Under the pieces are notes generated by a model. That model worked only from the letters and a program-made list of their open reading frames with translations, was not told the origin of the DNA and searched no databases. Shown piece by piece: positions 1 to 7,575 of a DNA stretch of 64,000 bases. The DNA is from Vibrio aquaticus (GTDB lineage Bacteria; Pseudomonadota; Gammaproteobacteria; Enterobacterales; Vibrionaceae). Location: contig NZ_RXZH01000008.1 in the NCBI RefSeq assembly GCF_003970385.1, positions 1 to 64,000 of the forward strand. Reading direction: 5' to 3'. A program made the position numbers and the translations under genes. How positions within the stretch are numbered: the stretch's first letter is position 1; each line of letters begins with the position of its first letter.

Positions 1-22
1 GGCGTATAGCCGAGAACAAGTA

Positions 23-151
23 GCTTAACAAGCAATTTAAGAGGGATTCACAACGCTTGGCACTTTTGCTTCTACTTCAAGTTTAGTGTTTATGGCACAA
101 TGCTTTAGGTTTGGGTGGAGGCGTTGTTCACCCCTTAATTGGGCGTTAGGC
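23..151 (+). repeat. attC site 1 (VCR-type integron recombination site)
   Basis: The left simple site GCTTAAC is at 23-29 and the right one GTTAGGC at 145-151. Between them are the near-palindromic arms shared by all sites here (left arm around ATTCACAACGCTTGGC, right arm around GTTGTTCACCCCTTAATTGGGC). It ends a cassette that starts left of the window. The orientation puts the integrase to the left. Confidence 0.9.
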
Positions 152-691
152 AAAGGGCAAAAAAGTTCTTAGTTCTAATCTTCTTGTTCCCTCTGGCAGT
201 TCGTTTTTCGTAGTGGGCAATCCAGCATTGTCGGCTCAAGTCCTTGAACCTCTCCAACCTTAAACATGTCAAAATTCGTGGGTTGCCTCATTGGTTTTCA
301 GTGTTGGTCGGTGGTGAGTTTCATTGGCTTAAGGTGTGGAAAGGGCTAGTTCAAAGAAGCTTTCGTATTCGCTGTCATTTCGCAGCTTTGAGTTTCTCAG
401 GTTCAAAAGCTACTTTCTCGCTGAAAGGCTGTATTTCGTGAGCATAAAAAGTGAGGCTGTAACATAGTGGCTGTAGTACTTCTTGAATCACAAAAAGTCA
501 GTGGGTGATTGGTTGCTTATCGTGTTTAAGGTATTCTGTTTTCAAACCAAGTAAGTGAGTAAACGAGAAATTTGCCTAACAAACAATTCAAGCTGATTCG
601 CAACGCTCGGCGCTTTCGGTTTCAATTGGTTTTGTGATTACGGTGAAGTGTTTGAGTGCTTTGGCAGTGTTGCTCACAACTTAATTGGGCG
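146..691 (+). mobile_element. Integron cassette A without a convincing gene
   Basis: This cassette runs from the cut point in attC 1 to the cut point in attC 2. Its first bases (TTAGGC) are complementary to its own R'' (GCCTAAC, 574-580), as expected of an intact circularisable cassette. It recurs at 2879-3424 and 4018-4564. A 65-codon frame exists at 244-441, but small insertions or deletions break it in the other copies (CCTTAAACATG here against CCGTAAAACATG there), so I do not call a protein. A conserved inverted repeat, AGCTTTGA paired with TTCAAAAGCT, lies near 380-412. An RNA product, or no product, is possible. Confidence 0.8.
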
Positions 692-697
692 TTATGT
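574..697 (+). repeat. attC site 2
   Basis: R'' GCCTAAC is at 574-580 and R' GTTATGT at 691-697. The left arm reads CTGATTCGCAACGCTCGG and the right arm TGTTGCTCACAACTTAATTG. Length (124 bp) and arms are typical of the Vibrio superintegron repeat. Confidence 0.92.
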
Positions 698-1271
698 TTA
701 CTTGTATTTCAAAGGCTTAAAGGTCTTAGGCTCTAGTTCTTTGTTCCTTTGGCAATTAGTCCCTAGTAGACTCAGCAAATCCGCATTGTCGGTCTAAGTT
801 CTTGAATCTCTCAGCCCGTAAAACATGCCAATGTTCGTGGGTTGCTTCATTGTCAGGTCGTGGCGATCGGCTTCTTGTTTCACTGGCTCTAAGTCGCTTT
901 GAGGCTTTTAGTCAATTAGCATTTCAGCTTGGCAGTTGCCTCGGCAATTCAACATTGTTTTGCGCTTTTGTTGGAAAGATAGGGCGCTTGTTGTTTCTTA
1001 GTAGGGTTGCCTCATTGGGCAGGGAAGTGGAATTACTGGTTTTGGGTTAGTCGCTTTTGGCGGCCAAGTTGGTTCTAGCCTTGTGGTTTGCTTCAGAAAA
1101 TTAGTTTGAAATAGCAGTTCTTTCTCAAGTAAATCATGTATTTGTGGTAAAACATAACAAACAATTCAACAGTGATTCGCAACGCTTGGCGCTCTCACTT
1201 CGAGTTGAATTTAGTGTTTACAGCGCAGTGTTCAAGTTCAGTGTCTGCGCTGCTCACACGTTAATTGGGCG
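692..1271 (+). mobile_element. Integron cassette B, diverged relative of cassette A
   Basis: The cassette starts TTATGT, complementary to its R'' ACATAAC at 1152-1158. Phrases such as TTCTTGAATCTCTC and CGTGGGTTGC are shared with cassette A, but the middle has diverged. An 82-codon frame with a TTG start (802-1050) encodes a Ser/Leu/Cys-rich peptide that resembles in style the many very short predicted proteins of Vibrio cassettes (DUF645-like, from memory). It lacks a clear ribosome binding site and its counterpart is broken in the related cassettes, so coding is doubtful. Confidence 0.7.
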
Positions 1272-1277
1272 TTATTT
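1152..1277 (+). repeat. attC site 3
   Basis: R'' ACATAAC is at 1152-1158 and R' GTTATTT at 1271-1277, with arms AGTGATTCGCAACGCTTGGC and GCTCACACGTTAATTGGGC. It lies directly upstream of the MccF-like gene. Confidence 0.9.
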
Positions 1278-1308
1278 TGCTTATTTGAATTATGGAGGAT
1301 AAGGTTAA

Positions 1309-2313
1309 GTGATATTCCCACAAGCTCTAAAAGTTGGTGATAAGATTGGCTTCTTTTCACCATCTTCACCCGCAACGGCTTTTGCGCCAGTTCGTTTCAA
1401 ACGAGCAAAGTCTTATTTGGAATCTCAAGGCTTTGAGTTAGTGGAAGGGCATCTCACAGGTTGCTCTGATTCATATCGCTCTGGCTCAATTCAAGATCGC
1501 GCAGAAGAATTGAACCGATTAATCCGCGACCCTAATGTACGATGTATCATGTCTACAATTGGTGGGAGCAATAGTAACTCTCTATTGCCCTACATCGACT
1601 ATGAAGCGCTCAGAAACGACCCCAAGATTATCATCGGCTATTCTGACGTAACCGCTTTGCTATTGGGCATCTATGCTCAGACAGGACTAATTACATTTTA
1701 TGGCCCCGCACTGGTTGCATCATTTGGTGAGTTTCCGCCCTTAGTTGATGAAACTCTAAAGTCCTTTCTGGAAATCTTATGTTCGGGCTCTGACTCTCAT
1801 CAGTATACAATCCCTCCGCTGTGGACAGATGTTAAGCATGACTGGGAAACTCAGGACTCTCCAAAACCTAGTTACACGAATGAATGGCAGTTTTTAGGCA
1901 AAGGCCAAGTTAGTGGTCGTATAATTGGTGGTAATCTAAATACCATGGCGGGCATATGGGGTAGCCAATATATGCCAAAGATAGAGCAAGGCGATATCCT
2001 ACTACTTGAAGACTCGCTCAAAGGTATAGAAACTGTCGAACGTTCTTTTGCTCATTTAATGGCTTGCGGTGTGTTCGAAAAAGTTGGTGCAATTGTTTTA
2101 GGCAAACATGAACTGTTTAATGACAAAGGGACGGGGCGCAGTCCGCTAGATGTTTTGCTTGAAGTGTTAAATGGAAAAAATGTTCCTATCCTCTATGGCT
2201 TCGATAGTTGTCATACACATCCAATGTTGGTTACACCACTGGGCGTTCGGGCTTCAATTGATTTTGACAGCGAAATTATTGAGGTTAAAAGCCAGTGGAT
2301 ATCAGCAAAATAA
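1309..2313 (+). CDS. mccF: MccF-like S66 serine peptidase (microcin C immunity/LD-carboxypeptidase family)
   Basis: This 334-aa cytoplasmic protein belongs to peptidase family S66. The predicted nucleophile is Ser112 in IIGYSDVTALL, and the other triad members are probably Glu234 in LLLEDS and His304 in SCHTHP. It is longer than typical LdcA, with the Trp-containing insert (LWTDVKHDWE) and the stretches GRIIGGNLNTMAGIWGS and VLGKHELF that I associate with MccF. MccF cleaves the amide bond in microcin C and its processed aminoacyl-nucleotide, giving resistance. A murein-tripeptide LD-carboxypeptidase role is the alternative. The start is GTG at 1309, preceded by GGAGGA at 1294-1299. The gene is the only one in an integron cassette (1272-2399), and its stop codon lies inside the R'' site of the next attC. 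It probably depends on upstream promoters. Confidence 0.88.
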   Translation: MIFPQALKVGDKIGFFSPSSPATAFAPVRFKRAKSYLESQGFELVEGHLTGCSDSYRSGSIQDRAEELNRLIRDPNVRCIMSTIGGSNSNSLLPYIDYEALRNDPKIIIGYSDVTALLLGIYAQTGLITFYGPALVASFGEFPPLVDETLKSFLEILCSGSDSHQYTIPPLWTDVKHDWETQDSPKPSYTNEWQFLGKGQVSGRIIGGNLNTMAGIWGSQYMPKIEQGDILLLEDSLKGIETVERSFAHLMACGVFEKVGAIVLGKHELFNDKGTGRSPLDVLLEVLNGKNVPILYGFDSCHTHPMLVTPLGVRASIDFDSEIIEVKSQWISAK

Positions 2314-2405
2314 CAAAGCATTTAAGAGTGATTCGCAACGCTTGCCGTTCTCGCTTCGCTCAAAGTATAGGCAAGCGACGCTCACACCTTAATGCGGCGT
2401 TATAC
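2308..2405 (+). repeat. attC site 4 (short variant)
   Basis: R'' AAATAAC is at 2308-2314, exactly complementary to the start of its own cassette (GTTATTT), and R' GTTATAC is at 2399-2405. At 98 bp it is about 26 bp shorter than its neighbours. Its centre is a different inverted repeat, CGCTTGCC paired with GGCAAGCG, flanking TTCTCGCTTCGCTCAAAGTA. Confidence 0.88.
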
Positions 2406-2445
2406 GCTGCGCATAAAATTAAGCAATTAGAAGGATTTAAAGCTT

Positions 2446-2751
2446 ATGATTACTTGCTATGTCAGGTACGTGATTGACCCGAAAAAGGTTAAAGAATTTG
2501 AAGAATACGCAAGAATGTGGATTCCGCTTGTTGAGAGGTTTGGTGGTCAACACAATGGCTATTTTCTACCGTCAGAAGGTGCGAATAATATAGCTCTAGC
2601 TTTGTTCACATTTGAAAGCTTATCAGCATATGAAGAGTATCGTCTTAAATCTCTAAATGATCCCGAGTGTATTGAAGCTTTTGAGTTTGCAGATAAAGTA
2701 GACTGCATTGTTAGCTATGAACGTAGCTTTTTTAGACCAGTACTCGGGTAG
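2446..2751 (+). CDS. NIPSNAP family protein on an integron cassette
   Basis: This 101-aa protein has the NIPSNAP/dimeric alpha-beta barrel pattern: an N-terminal strand (ITCYVRYVIDPKK), a helix with Phe-Glu-Glu-Tyr and a mid-protein Trp, then GGQHNGYFLP, and a C-terminal FEFADKVDCIVSYERSF. Bacterial members are small dimeric proteins of mostly unknown role; some resemble monooxygenases. The start ATG at 2446 follows AAGGAT at 2431-2436. It is the sole gene of cassette 2400-2878. The attC starts 10 bp after the stop. Confidence 0.8.
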   Translation: MITCYVRYVIDPKKVKEFEEYARMWIPLVERFGGQHNGYFLPSEGANNIALALFTFESLSAYEEYRLKSLNDPECIEAFEFADKVDCIVSYERSFFRPVLG

Positions 2752-2760
2752 GGAAGCAAC

Positions 2761-2884
2761 GTATAACAAGCAATTCAAGCTGATTCGCAACGCTCGGCTC
2801 TTTCGGTTTCAACTTGTTTGGTGATTACGGTGCAATGTTTTAGTAAGGTGGCAGCGTTGCTCACAACTTAATTGGGCGTTAGGC
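2761..2884 (+). repeat. attC site 5
   Basis: R'' GTATAAC (2761-2767) is exactly complementary to the first bases of its cassette (GTTATAC at 2399), and R' GTTAGGC is at 2878-2884. The arms are the same as in sites 2, 6 and 8. Confidence 0.9.
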
Positions 2885-3424
2885 AAAGGGCAGAAAAGTT
2901 CTTTGTTCTAATCTTCTTGCTCCCTCTAGCCACCTGCTTTTCTTAGTCGGCAATTCTGTATTGTCGGCTCAAATTCTTGAATCTATCCAACCGTAAAACA
3001 TGCCAAGACTCGTGGGTTGCCTCATTGGTTTTTAGTGTTGGTCCGTGGTGAGCTTCACTGGTTCAAAGTGTGGAAAGGGCAAGTTAATCGAGGATTTCTT
3101 TTTTGCTGTCAGTTCGCAGCTTTTAGTTTTCCGGTTCAAAAGCTACTTCGTCGCTGAAAGGACGCATTTCGTGGTTGTTGAAACCTCGGCTGTAACATAG
3201 CAACTTCAGTAGTTCTTGAATCACAAAAAGTCAGTGGGTGATCGGTTGCTTATCGTGTTTAAGGTATTCTGTTTTCAAACAAAGTTAGTGAGTACGTAGA
3301 AAATTTGCCTAACAAACAATTCAAGCTGATTCGCAACGCTCGGCGCTTTCGGTTTCAATTAGTTTGGTGATTATGGCGAAGTGCCTAGGCAATGTGGCAG
3401 CGTTGATCACAACTTAATTGGGCG
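2879..3424 (+). mobile_element. Integron cassette C, second copy of the gene-less cassette
   Basis: It has the same length and plan as cassette A, with scattered substitutions that make it the most diverged of the three copies. The internal inverted repeat is kept and improved: AGCTTTT pairs perfectly with AAAAGCT (about 3119-3145). No reading frame is shared with the other copies. Confidence 0.8.
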
Positions 3425-3430
3425 TTATGA
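3307..3430 (+). repeat. attC site 6
   Basis: R'' GCCTAAC is at 3307-3313 and R' GTTATGA at 3424-3430. It is nearly identical to sites 2 and 8. Confidence 0.92.
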
Positions 3431-3519
3431 GCATCATTTTACTGTGAATAAACTCGCATTGCTTATCGAACCTTACCTTAGCTCTCTAGTTTTGATGAAC
3501 AATGATAAACGGAGGTTCT

Positions 3520-3903
3520 ATGATGCGTGAAATCGAGTTTATCGCTCATTCTCGAGCGCTTTCTTATTGTCTATCGTCCGTTTTCGGTGGTGTGGCAGTT
3601 TTGCTGACAGTGGACTTTGTTTTTTCTATGGAGCAAAGTGCAATTACTTATGGCTTTGTGCTTGTAGGCGCTGCAATTCAATATTTCTCCACTAAGCGTA
3701 AGTATGATAGCAATCTGACAGCGGATGATGATGAGGTGTATTTATTTAGCATTCCGGCTGCATTGAGGTATCAGAAGTCACTAACAGGCCGGCCTTATAT
3801 TCGTGTTACATCCTTGACTCAAAAGGGCTATCACAGGGTGAAGGTTTTTGAATCTTGGGTTTCTGAACAGGACTGGCAGTTCATGCTGTCCAGATGCACA
3901 TAA
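3520..3903 (+). CDS. Small cassette-encoded membrane protein of unknown function
   Basis: I do not recognise a family. The 127-aa product has two hydrophobic segments, about residues 14-33 (LSSVFGGVAVLLTVDFVF) and 42-58 (AITYGFVLVGAAIQYF). A soluble C-terminal half follows with Arg/Tyr-rich stretches and a final Trp-rich part (SWVSEQDWQF). Two adjacent ATG codons at 3520 and 3523 follow GGAGG at 3511-3515; 3523 has the better spacing. An in-frame ATG at 3502 lies upstream of that site and is less likely. It is the only gene in cassette 3425-4017, and its stop TAA lies inside the attC. Confidence 0.72.
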   Translation: MMREIEFIAHSRALSYCLSSVFGGVAVLLTVDFVFSMEQSAITYGFVLVGAAIQYFSTKRKYDSNLTADDDEVYLFSIPAALRYQKSLTGRPYIRVTSLTQKGYHRVKVFESWVSEQDWQFMLSRCT

Positions 3904-4023
3904 CAATAAATTTAAGCAGATTCGCAACGCTTGGCACTTTCGGTTTGAATCGACTTTAGTGTTTACGGCACAATGGTTTAGCTTAGGTGGTGGTGTTGCT
4001 CACTACTTAATTTGGCGTTAGGC
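3898..4023 (+). repeat. attC site 7
   Basis: R'' ACATAAC is at 3898-3904 and R' GTTAGGC at 4017-4023. R'' has one mismatch to the expected complement TCATAAC of its own cassette. It overlaps the stop codon of the preceding gene. The arm reads TTAATTTGGC instead of TTAATTGGGC. Confidence 0.88.
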
Positions 4024-4564
4024 AAAGGGCAAAAAGTTCTTAGTTCTAATCTTCTTGTTCCCTCTGGCAGTTCGTTTTTCGTAGTCGGCAATTCAGCATT
4101 GTTGGCTCAAGTCCTTGAACCTCTCCAACCGTAAAACATGTCAAAATTCGTGGGTTGCCTCATTGGTTTTCAGTGTTGGTCGGTGGTGAGTTTCACTGGC
4201 TTAAGGTGTGGAAAGGGCTAGTTCAAAGAAGCTATCGTATTCGTTGTCATTTCGCAGCTTTGAGTTTCTCAGGTTCAAAAGCTACTTTCTCGCTGAAAGG
4301 CTGTATTTCGTGAGCGTAAAAAGTGAGGCTGTAACATAGTGGCTTTAGTCGTTCTTGAATCACAAAAAGTCATTGGGTGATTGGTTGCTTATCGTGTTTA
4401 AGGTATTCTGTTTTCAAACTAAGTTAATGAGTAAACGTGAAAATTTGCCTAACAAACAATTCAAGCTGATTCGCAACGCTCGGCGCTTTCGGTTTCAATT
4501 GGTTTGGTGATTACGTTGCAGCGTTTGAGTAAGGTGGCAGTGTTGCTCACAACTTAATTGGGCG
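4018..4564 (+). mobile_element. Integron cassette D, third copy of the gene-less cassette
   Basis: By eye it is very close to cassette A (about one difference per 20 bases), including the shared stretch around 4141-4330. The inverted repeat AGCTTTGA/TTCAAAAGCT is kept. A one-base insertion in AACCGTAAAACATG breaks the frame seen in copy A, which argues against a protein product. Confidence 0.8.
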
Positions 4565-4570
4565 TTATAA
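4447..4570 (+). repeat. attC site 8 (last recognisable site of the array)
   Basis: R'' GCCTAAC is at 4447-4453 and R' GTTATAA at 4564-4570. No further attC follows within the next several kilobases, so this is the distal end of the array in the integrase-to-end direction. Confidence 0.92.
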
Positions 4571-4592
4571 GTTATAGGAAGTAGTAAAGCAG

Positions 4593-5609
4593 ATGTCAAA
4601 AGAACCAGTATCTCATCATTATTTGCCACAGTTTTATCTTAAGTCGTTTGCTTTTGAGTTCTCAAAAAAGAAAAAGTTGTATTGTGTGTACTCCTACGAT
4701 AAGGAGTTTCAGCGTGTTGTAATACCCAAAACAACTAAGGAGATATGTTGCGAAAAGCACAGAAATACTTTGGATATGCTTGGTGAAAAAGACTTTTTTA
4801 TTGAAAAGTCTTTTTCAGAGCTAGAATCAATAATGTCGGAGTTCTTTAAAGTTACTACGGGTTATTGTAAAGAATTAGAGAAAATAAATAAAATAAAGCT
4901 AGAAGTTTGGGATAGCGATAAATTTAGAGAGACAAGGTACTTACGTAGCTTAAATAAGTTAATGGATGAGCCTTATTATTTTAGGCTGTTTAACTACTTT
5001 ATTACAGTTTTCTATTGGCGATTGACTATACATGACGAATATTTTGAACTAAACACTACAGAAAACTACTTGTCTGAATCTATTAGTTCTTTATTGCAAA
5101 AGTCTAACCAGATTGAAATTATAGACTTTAATTCTTTTCCTGAGCTTTTGAATGAAATAAAGTATGACCTTTATCTTCCATTTGCATTTGGCGAACAAAA
5201 AAATGTCATGAAAGTCTATAAGAATCTCATTTTTCCAATGTCCGGTGTTTACATTAATCAAAAAGAACACTTCAAGTTATGCCAAGTTTACCTTCCAGAA
5301 CAAAGAATTGTCAGTTCTGATGCTCCATTTATTACGAATGACCGTGGGGTAAGCTTAGAACAAGAATTTATTTTTACTTGGTCACCTAACTTAGCTTATA
5401 TTAATGTAAATAACCAAGCGAAGTTGAAGATTACCAATGTAATCGATTGGGCATTTAAGTTATCAGTACTTAATTACTTACAAGCAAAAAGGTTTGTATT
5501 TAGCAACGATAAACTAACATTAGAAAATGTGATCAACTATGCGAATATGAGATATGGAAACCAAGGGGTTAGTGACTTAAAGAAAGAGTTATTGGCTTTG
5601 GTGCAGTAA
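4593..5609 (+). CDS. DUF4238 domain protein in the terminal cassette
   Basis: This 338-aa protein begins with the hallmark of DUF4238, VSHHYLPQFYLKSF at residues 6-19, and has C-terminal motifs of the same family (SSDAPFITND around 240-250, then FTWSPNLAYI). The function is unknown; no catalytic site is evident. The gene is clearly AT-richer than the flanking chromosome and rich in Lys, Asn and Phe codons ending in A or T, which suggests transfer. The start ATG at 4593 follows AGGAAG at about 4577-4582. It directly follows attC 8, so it sits in a cassette position, but no attC is visible after its stop. It is either an immobilised last cassette or an insertion at the array end. Confidence 0.8.
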   Translation: MSKEPVSHHYLPQFYLKSFAFEFSKKKKLYCVYSYDKEFQRVVIPKTTKEICCEKHRNTLDMLGEKDFFIEKSFSELESIMSEFFKVTTGYCKELEKINKIKLEVWDSDKFRETRYLRSLNKLMDEPYYFRLFNYFITVFYWRLTIHDEYFELNTTENYLSESISSLLQKSNQIEIIDFNSFPELLNEIKYDLYLPFAFGEQKNVMKVYKNLIFPMSGVYINQKEHFKLCQVYLPEQRIVSSDAPFITNDRGVSLEQEFIFTWSPNLAYINVNNQAKLKITNVIDWAFKLSVLNYLQAKRFVFSNDKLTLENVINYANMRYGNQGVSDLKKELLALVQ

Positions 5610-5667
5610 CTCTTAGTATCAAGTTTGAAGTGCGACACTTTTTACAGATGCGTATGAATATACTCCT

Positions 5668-5687
5668 GTGAGGTATATAAACCTCAC
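5668..5687. other. Perfect inverted repeat in the integron-chromosome junction (5610-5886)
   Basis: GTGAGGT (5668-5674) and ACCTCAC (5681-5687) form a 7-bp stem around ATATAA. It may be a weak terminator or an operator. The rest of the 277-bp gap shows no convincing gene; a reverse frame at 5569-5868 overlaps the DUF4238 gene and has no family signature. The junction of the array with the fixed chromosome should lie here. Confidence 0.45.
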
Positions 5688-5886
5688 TTCTTTCCATAGG
5701 TGCGATGACGATTCGACTACAAAACCTCTTCATCACAGATGCCATTGAAGCTTTCCAGCTAAATACCTCTTTATGCGAGCACTTGCTTTCTTCATGTAGA
5801 AATCGTATATCTTTTGTTCTCAGTAAGGTATGTAAATATCTCAATTGAATCCAAATGAACCGTGACATGACAACGCAGGAAGCGAC

Positions 5887-6207
5887 ATGAAAATCTTTTA
5901 CCTTGCACTTACCATCTTCGGGGTGTTGATTCCCTATGGTGCGTTACTCCCTTGGTTAATGGAGAACGGACTCAACATACCTTATTTGATTCAACAGGCA
6001 GCCGCTAACTCTGTTGGCCTATTTGCTTGGTTAGACGTTTTAGTTTCAGCAGTGGCCCTTTTAGGCTTTATTCTTGTTGACGGTGCTAGGAATTATATTA
6101 AATTTCGCTATGTTGCAGTGATCGGGACTCTAAAGGTAGGCGTCTCGTGCGGCTTGCCTCTGTACTTATATCTCAAAGAAAGGCAGCTGAACTATTGTTT
6201 ATGTTAG
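5887..6207 (+). CDS. DUF2834 family small membrane protein
   Basis: This 106-aa integral membrane protein has three hydrophobic segments, at about residues 4-25, 44-64 and 76-95. The pattern of DUF2834 is visible: an N-terminal helix with IPYGALLPWL, then FAWLDVLVSAVALLGFILVDG and a third helix GLPLYLYLKER. Its function is unknown. The start ATG follows AGGAAG at 5878-5883. The stop overlaps the start of the next gene (ATGTTAG), so the two are probably translationally coupled. Confidence 0.8.
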   Translation: MKIFYLALTIFGVLIPYGALLPWLMENGLNIPYLIQQAAANSVGLFAWLDVLVSAVALLGFILVDGARNYIKFRYVAVIGTLKVGVSCGLPLYLYLKERQLNYCLC

Positions 6208-6734
6208 AAACAGAACGTTTGATATTGAGAGACATGAGCTTGGACGATGAAGATGATTTTGTTGCAATGTCACAAGACCCGAAATATCAGCGATTTTATG
6301 ATGAACAAGACTGTAAGCCAGAAAAGTACCAAGAACTGACTCGTTTGTTTGTCTCTCAAGCAAAAGAAGATCCTCGAGGCTCTTATCAGTTAGCCGTAGA
6401 GTGTAAAAAAACGGGAGAGTTCATAGGTACGGTATGCTTACGATTGGAAGCAAACCAACAAGCCTCTATGGGCTGTGCGTTTTCTCGCCGTCGTCAAGGT
6501 GGAAAACTAGCGCATGAAGCGGCCCATGCCTTAGCGGACTTCGGTTTTTCTGTTTTAGGTGTTCACCGTATTTATGCCGAAACCATTGGCAGAAATACGC
6601 CTGCGATTAAAATGTGCCAATCACTGGGAATGCGTCAGGAAGCACATCTAAGAGAGCATCGATTCTTTAAAGACCAATGGTGGGATACTGTCATTCTCGC
6701 GATTCTCAAGAGTGAGTGGCAAAGTCAAAGCTAA
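6201..6734 (+). CDS. GNAT N-acetyltransferase of the RimJ/RimL type
   Basis: The 177-aa product starts MLETERLILRDMSLDD, typical of RimJ/RimL-like acetyltransferases, which move acetyl from acetyl-CoA to an amino group. The acetyl-CoA-binding region is near residues 92-110 (SRRRQGGKLAHEAAHALADF), and the C-terminal part HRIYAETIGRNTPAI...LGM is characteristic. The substrate is unknown. A frame extends upstream to 6147, but the ATG at 6201 matches the family start and overlaps the preceding stop codon, favouring a coupled start. Confidence 0.85.
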   Translation: MLETERLILRDMSLDDEDDFVAMSQDPKYQRFYDEQDCKPEKYQELTRLFVSQAKEDPRGSYQLAVECKKTGEFIGTVCLRLEANQQASMGCAFSRRRQGGKLAHEAAHALADFGFSVLGVHRIYAETIGRNTPAIKMCQSLGMRQEAHLREHRFFKDQWWDTVILAILKSEWQSQS

Positions 6735-6819
6735 GGCTGAGTGTTGGAACCCAATCTTGGATCTGATGGATAAGATCGATCATAATGCTTCTAGTTGATT
6801 GGGCTAATACGGTGAGACT

Positions 6820-7086
6820 ATGCAACAAGAAAGAAACGCATTGCTGGCGCTATTGAAAGATGAATGCGAAAAATATACTCAAATTCCATCGAGTGAAAAC
6901 AGAGCGAAGCAAGAACAAAAGAAATTTATCTATGGGATCATGACAGCCAGTCGAGTGGTTGGCATAAGCTATGAAGAGCTAGAGACGATTGTTAACGCGA
7001 TGTCTACACAGCCACAATTTAAAGACCTTGATGAGAAACTGGCAGTACCGACTTATATCAGAGACAAAGTGCAGCTTGAGCTATAA
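6820..7086 (+). CDS. Conserved-looking small hypothetical protein
   Basis: This 88-aa protein is predicted cytoplasmic and mostly helical, with many Lys, Glu and Gln residues. I recognise no family. It has no Cys, no signal peptide and no membrane segment. The ATG at 6820 follows a weak GGTGAG element at 6811-6816. It is flanked by same-strand genes with gaps of 85 and 66 bp and could share a transcript with the PhnA-like gene. Confidence 0.65.
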   Translation: MQQERNALLALLKDECEKYTQIPSSENRAKQEQKKFIYGIMTASRVVGISYEELETIVNAMSTQPQFKDLDEKLAVPTYIRDKVQLEL

Positions 7087-7152
7087 AGTCTCTACTCGCA
7101 TTCTTATCCTCCAGCCTTTATCATATTCCATAGAATCAACGACTAAGAAGAA

Positions 7153-7494
7153 ATGATGTCATTACCTGCTTGCCCTAATTGCTCATCTGAGTACGTCTAT
7201 CAAGATCAAAACAACCTTATTTGCCCTGAATGCGCTTATGAATGGAACCCAGAAGAAATCGCCGCAGAGAAAGAAGCGAATGCGATTAAAGATGTCAACG
7301 GTGCGGTGCTAGAGCAGGGCGACAAGGTTACCTTCATCAAAGATCTCAAAGTGAAGGGCAGTTCCCTTGTACTTAAAATCGGCACAAAAGCGACCATCAG
7401 ACGCATTGTCGAAGGAAAAGACCATCAGCTGGACTGTAAGCTAGATAAAGGTGGAGAAATGATGGTGACTGCGAAGTACGTTAAGAAAGCTTAA
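7153..7494 (+). CDS. yjdM: PhnA/YjdM family zinc-ribbon protein
   Basis: This 113-aa protein has an N-terminal zinc ribbon (CPNCSSEYVY at about residues 7-16 and CPECAYEW at 24-31). A PhnA-type SH3-like C-terminal domain follows, with GDKVTFIKDLKVKGSS and the final VTAKYVKKA. Despite the old name, YjdM is not itself a C-P lyase component; its exact role is unclear. There is a double ATG at 7153 and 7156. A strong terminator follows the stop. Confidence 0.9.
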   Translation: MMSLPACPNCSSEYVYQDQNNLICPECAYEWNPEEIAAEKEANAIKDVNGAVLEQGDKVTFIKDLKVKGSSLVLKIGTKATIRRIVEGKDHQLDCKLDKGGEMMVTAKYVKKA

Positions 7495-7516
7495 CGAACC
7501 GATAGCCAGAAGAATA

Positions 7517-7555
7517 AAAACGCCTCAATAACAAGCGGCTATTGAGGCGTTTCTT
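7517..7555. terminator. Bidirectional rho-independent terminator
   Basis: AAACGCCTCAATA and TATTGAGGCGTTT form a long stem around ACAAGCGGC, with A-rich and T-rich flanks. It separates the convergent yjdM and M32 peptidase genes. Confidence 0.9.
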
Positions 7556-7575
7556 TAATTGCTGAACGGTGTGGC

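Noticed and set aside
244..441. 65-codon frame in the gene-less cassette A
   Set aside because: Small indels in the two other copies of the cassette destroy the frame, and no ribosome binding site precedes it.
2295..2477. 60-codon frame spanning attC site 4
   Set aside because: It covers a recombination site and overlaps the ends of two good genes in other frames.
5569..5868. Reverse 99-codon frame at the integron border
   Set aside because: It overlaps the end of the DUF4238 gene, has no ribosome site and no recognised motif.
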